Source: Acinetobacter lwoffii (GTDB lineage Bacteria > Pseudomonadota > Gammaproteobacteria > Pseudomonadales > Moraxellaceae). From it: a stretch of 64,000 bases of DNA. Both the position numbers and the translations under genes were made by a program. The stretch spans positions 1 to 64,000 of the forward strand of contig NZ_JAMXXK010000010.1 in NCBI RefSeq assembly GCF_024129735.1, given 5' to 3'. The notes under the pieces were generated by a model. The model made no database searches, was not told the DNA's origin, and saw only the letters and a list, made by a program, of their open reading frames with translations. Each line of letters starts with the position of its first letter. Positions within the stretch are counted from its first letter, which is position 1. Below are positions 62,888 to 64,000 of the stretch, piece by piece.

Positions 62888-64000
62888 ATGAGTATTCGGA
62901 TTCAGAAAATCGGCATTATTGGTGTAGGCACGATGGGTGCAGGTATTGCCCAGATCGCGATTCAGTCTGGTCATGATGTGGTACTGTTTGATGCCAAAGA
63001 AGGGGCAGCCGAACAGGCACAGGACAAACTGGCCAAAACATTAAATACCTTGGCAGATAAAGGAAAATTCAGCCATGAAAAAGCCGCTGAAGATATTGCT
63101 CATCTATCGACTGCCCAGCAGCTAGAAGACTTGAAAGATTGTGACTTGATTGTTGAAGCGATTATTGAAAATCTGGAAATCAAGCAAAAACTGATGCAGC
63201 AACTGGAAGGGGTGGTAAAACCTGAGGCGATTCTGGCATCCAATACCTCTTCATTATCGATCAGTGCAATCGCTGCCAACTGTGAGCAGCCAGAACGTGT
63301 TGCCGGTTATCACTTCTTTAATCCGGTCCCACTCATGAAAGTGGTCGAAGTGATTGAAGGCTTTAACACCCGTGCTGACATTATTGAAGCATTAACCCAG
63401 CTCTCTACAAAAATGGGCCATCGTCCAGTAAAAGCCAAAGATACCCCTGGATTTATCATTAACCATGCTGGCCGTGCCTTTGGTAGCGAAGCCTATGCCA
63501 TTTTGAATGAAAATGTTACGCAATTTTATGACATCGACCGGATCTACCGCGACGGTATCGGTTTCAAGATGGGGCCGTTCGAGCTAGGCGATCTGACCGG
63601 TATGGATGTGTCACATCCGGTAAGTGAATCGATTTATAAACAGTACTATGAAGAAGCACGTTACCGTCCAAGCGTGATTACCCGTCAGCGTTTTATTGCC
63701 AAGCAGTTAGGTCGTAAAACCGGTAAAGGTTTCTATGATTACACTTCGGGTAGCAAAGAAGGTGATGTTGCTCCAACATTGGTTGAAAAGTTAAGTCAAT
63801 ATCCCTCAGTCTGGTTAGGCACAGAATATGACGAAGACCGTCAGGCGCTTGAGCAATATCTGCAACAGTTCAATATCCAGATCGAGCAAGGTGAGGCGCC
63901 TTCAGCAGAGGCTTTGATTCTGATTGCGACTTATGGTGAAGATGCAACGTCAGCAGCAGTTCGTTATCAGGTGGCACCTCAGCAAGTGGTGTGTATCGAT
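62888..64000 (+). CDS. 3-hydroxyacyl-CoA dehydrogenase, cut by the window edge
   Basis: The frame is open from ATG 62888 to the last base (371 codons) with no stop. It starts IQKIGIIGVGTMGAGIAQIA (NAD-binding Rossmann motif) and has the catalytic His in GYHFFNPVPLMKVVEV and Asn in NTSSLS, GPFELGDLTGMD and the GRKTGKGFYDY end of the first 3-hydroxyacyl domain. A second, C-terminal domain is under way, so the full protein should have about 500 residues as in PaaH/PaaC and DcaH. It oxidises 3-hydroxyacyl-CoA (for example 3-hydroxyadipyl-CoA) with NAD. Confidence 0.93.
   Translation, partial: MSIRIQKIGIIGVGTMGAGIAQIAIQSGHDVVLFDAKEGAAEQAQDKLAKTLNTLADKGKFSHEKAAEDIAHLSTAQQLEDLKDCDLIVEAIIENLEIKQKLMQQLEGVVKPEAILASNTSSLSISAIAANCEQPERVAGYHFFNPVPLMKVVEVIEGFNTRADIIEALTQLSTKMGHRPVKAKDTPGFIINHAGRAFGSEAYAILNENVTQFYDIDRIYRDGIGFKMGPFELGDLTGMDVSHPVSESIYKQYYEEARYRPSVITRQRFIAKQLGRKTGKGFYDYTSGSKEGDVAPTLVEKLSQYPSVWLGTEYDEDRQALEQYLQQFNIQIEQGEAPSAEALILIATYGEDATSAAVRYQVAPQQVVCID

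Overview
The window looks like chromosome of an Acinetobacter-type gammaproteobacterium. This is inferred from gene content and style: an AbeS-like small multidrug exporter, a DcaP-type coiled-coil porin, a bet cluster with BetI operator, a MoaCB fusion, and moderately AT-rich DNA with A/T-rich spacers. No rRNA, tRNA, CRISPR array, insertion sequence or phage gene was seen. The left edge (1-900) is accessory in character: the end of a HEPN-like gene followed by a StbD/StbE (RelB/RelE) toxin-antitoxin pair.

Region 1 (about 0.9-31 kb) is a large nitrogen-acquisition island. Ten sequences fit the sigma-54 -24/-12 consensus with exact GG-N10-GC spacing: ahead of a possible small RNA, a NikR-like/allophanate hydrolase/binding-protein operon, an ABC transporter/2-oxoglutarate dioxygenase/HRI1-like/SMR operon, nasTS, nirB, moaA, the narK-type transporter, cynS and the formate/nitrite transporter (nine clearly placed; the half-site evidence for NtrC is weaker). 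nasS and nasT encode a nitrate sensor and an ANTAR antiterminator. Three leaders (nirB, narK, nirC) carry a hairpin whose six-base loop has A at position 1 and G at position 4, as expected for NasT targets, and the nirC leader ends in a strong intrinsic terminator. The structural genes encode NirB, a NirD-oxidoreductase fusion, NasA, the complete molybdenum cofactor pathway (mobA, moaA, moaD, moaE, moaCB, moeA) and molybdate uptake (modABC). Nitrate, nitrite, cyanate and an unidentified allophanate-yielding compound thus appear to share one control logic.

Region 2 (31-46 kb) holds ordinary housekeeping and osmoprotection genes: two small proteins, metR, a TonB-dependent receptor, marC, the choline-to-betaine set betT-betI-betB-betA with a perfect 20-bp operator, a TorF-type porin, and an OsmC-YcaO fusion.

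Region 3 (46-64 kb) is a dicarboxylate/acyl-CoA catabolic region: ETF-quinone oxidoreductase, an IclR regulator, two acyl-CoA dehydrogenases (one glutaryl-CoA dehydrogenase), CoA-transferase subunits, two paralogous AAHS-type transporters, DcaP porin, enoyl-CoA hydratase and a 3-hydroxyacyl-CoA dehydrogenase that runs off the right edge. A repeated 16-bp motif, ATTTCgCnATACgAAA, occurs before etfD, iclR, the first dehydrogenase and the hydratase, so these dispersed units probably form one IclR regulon. The candidate new system is the pair of convergent sigma-54 operons at 1.4-9.3 kb; its substrate is unknown.
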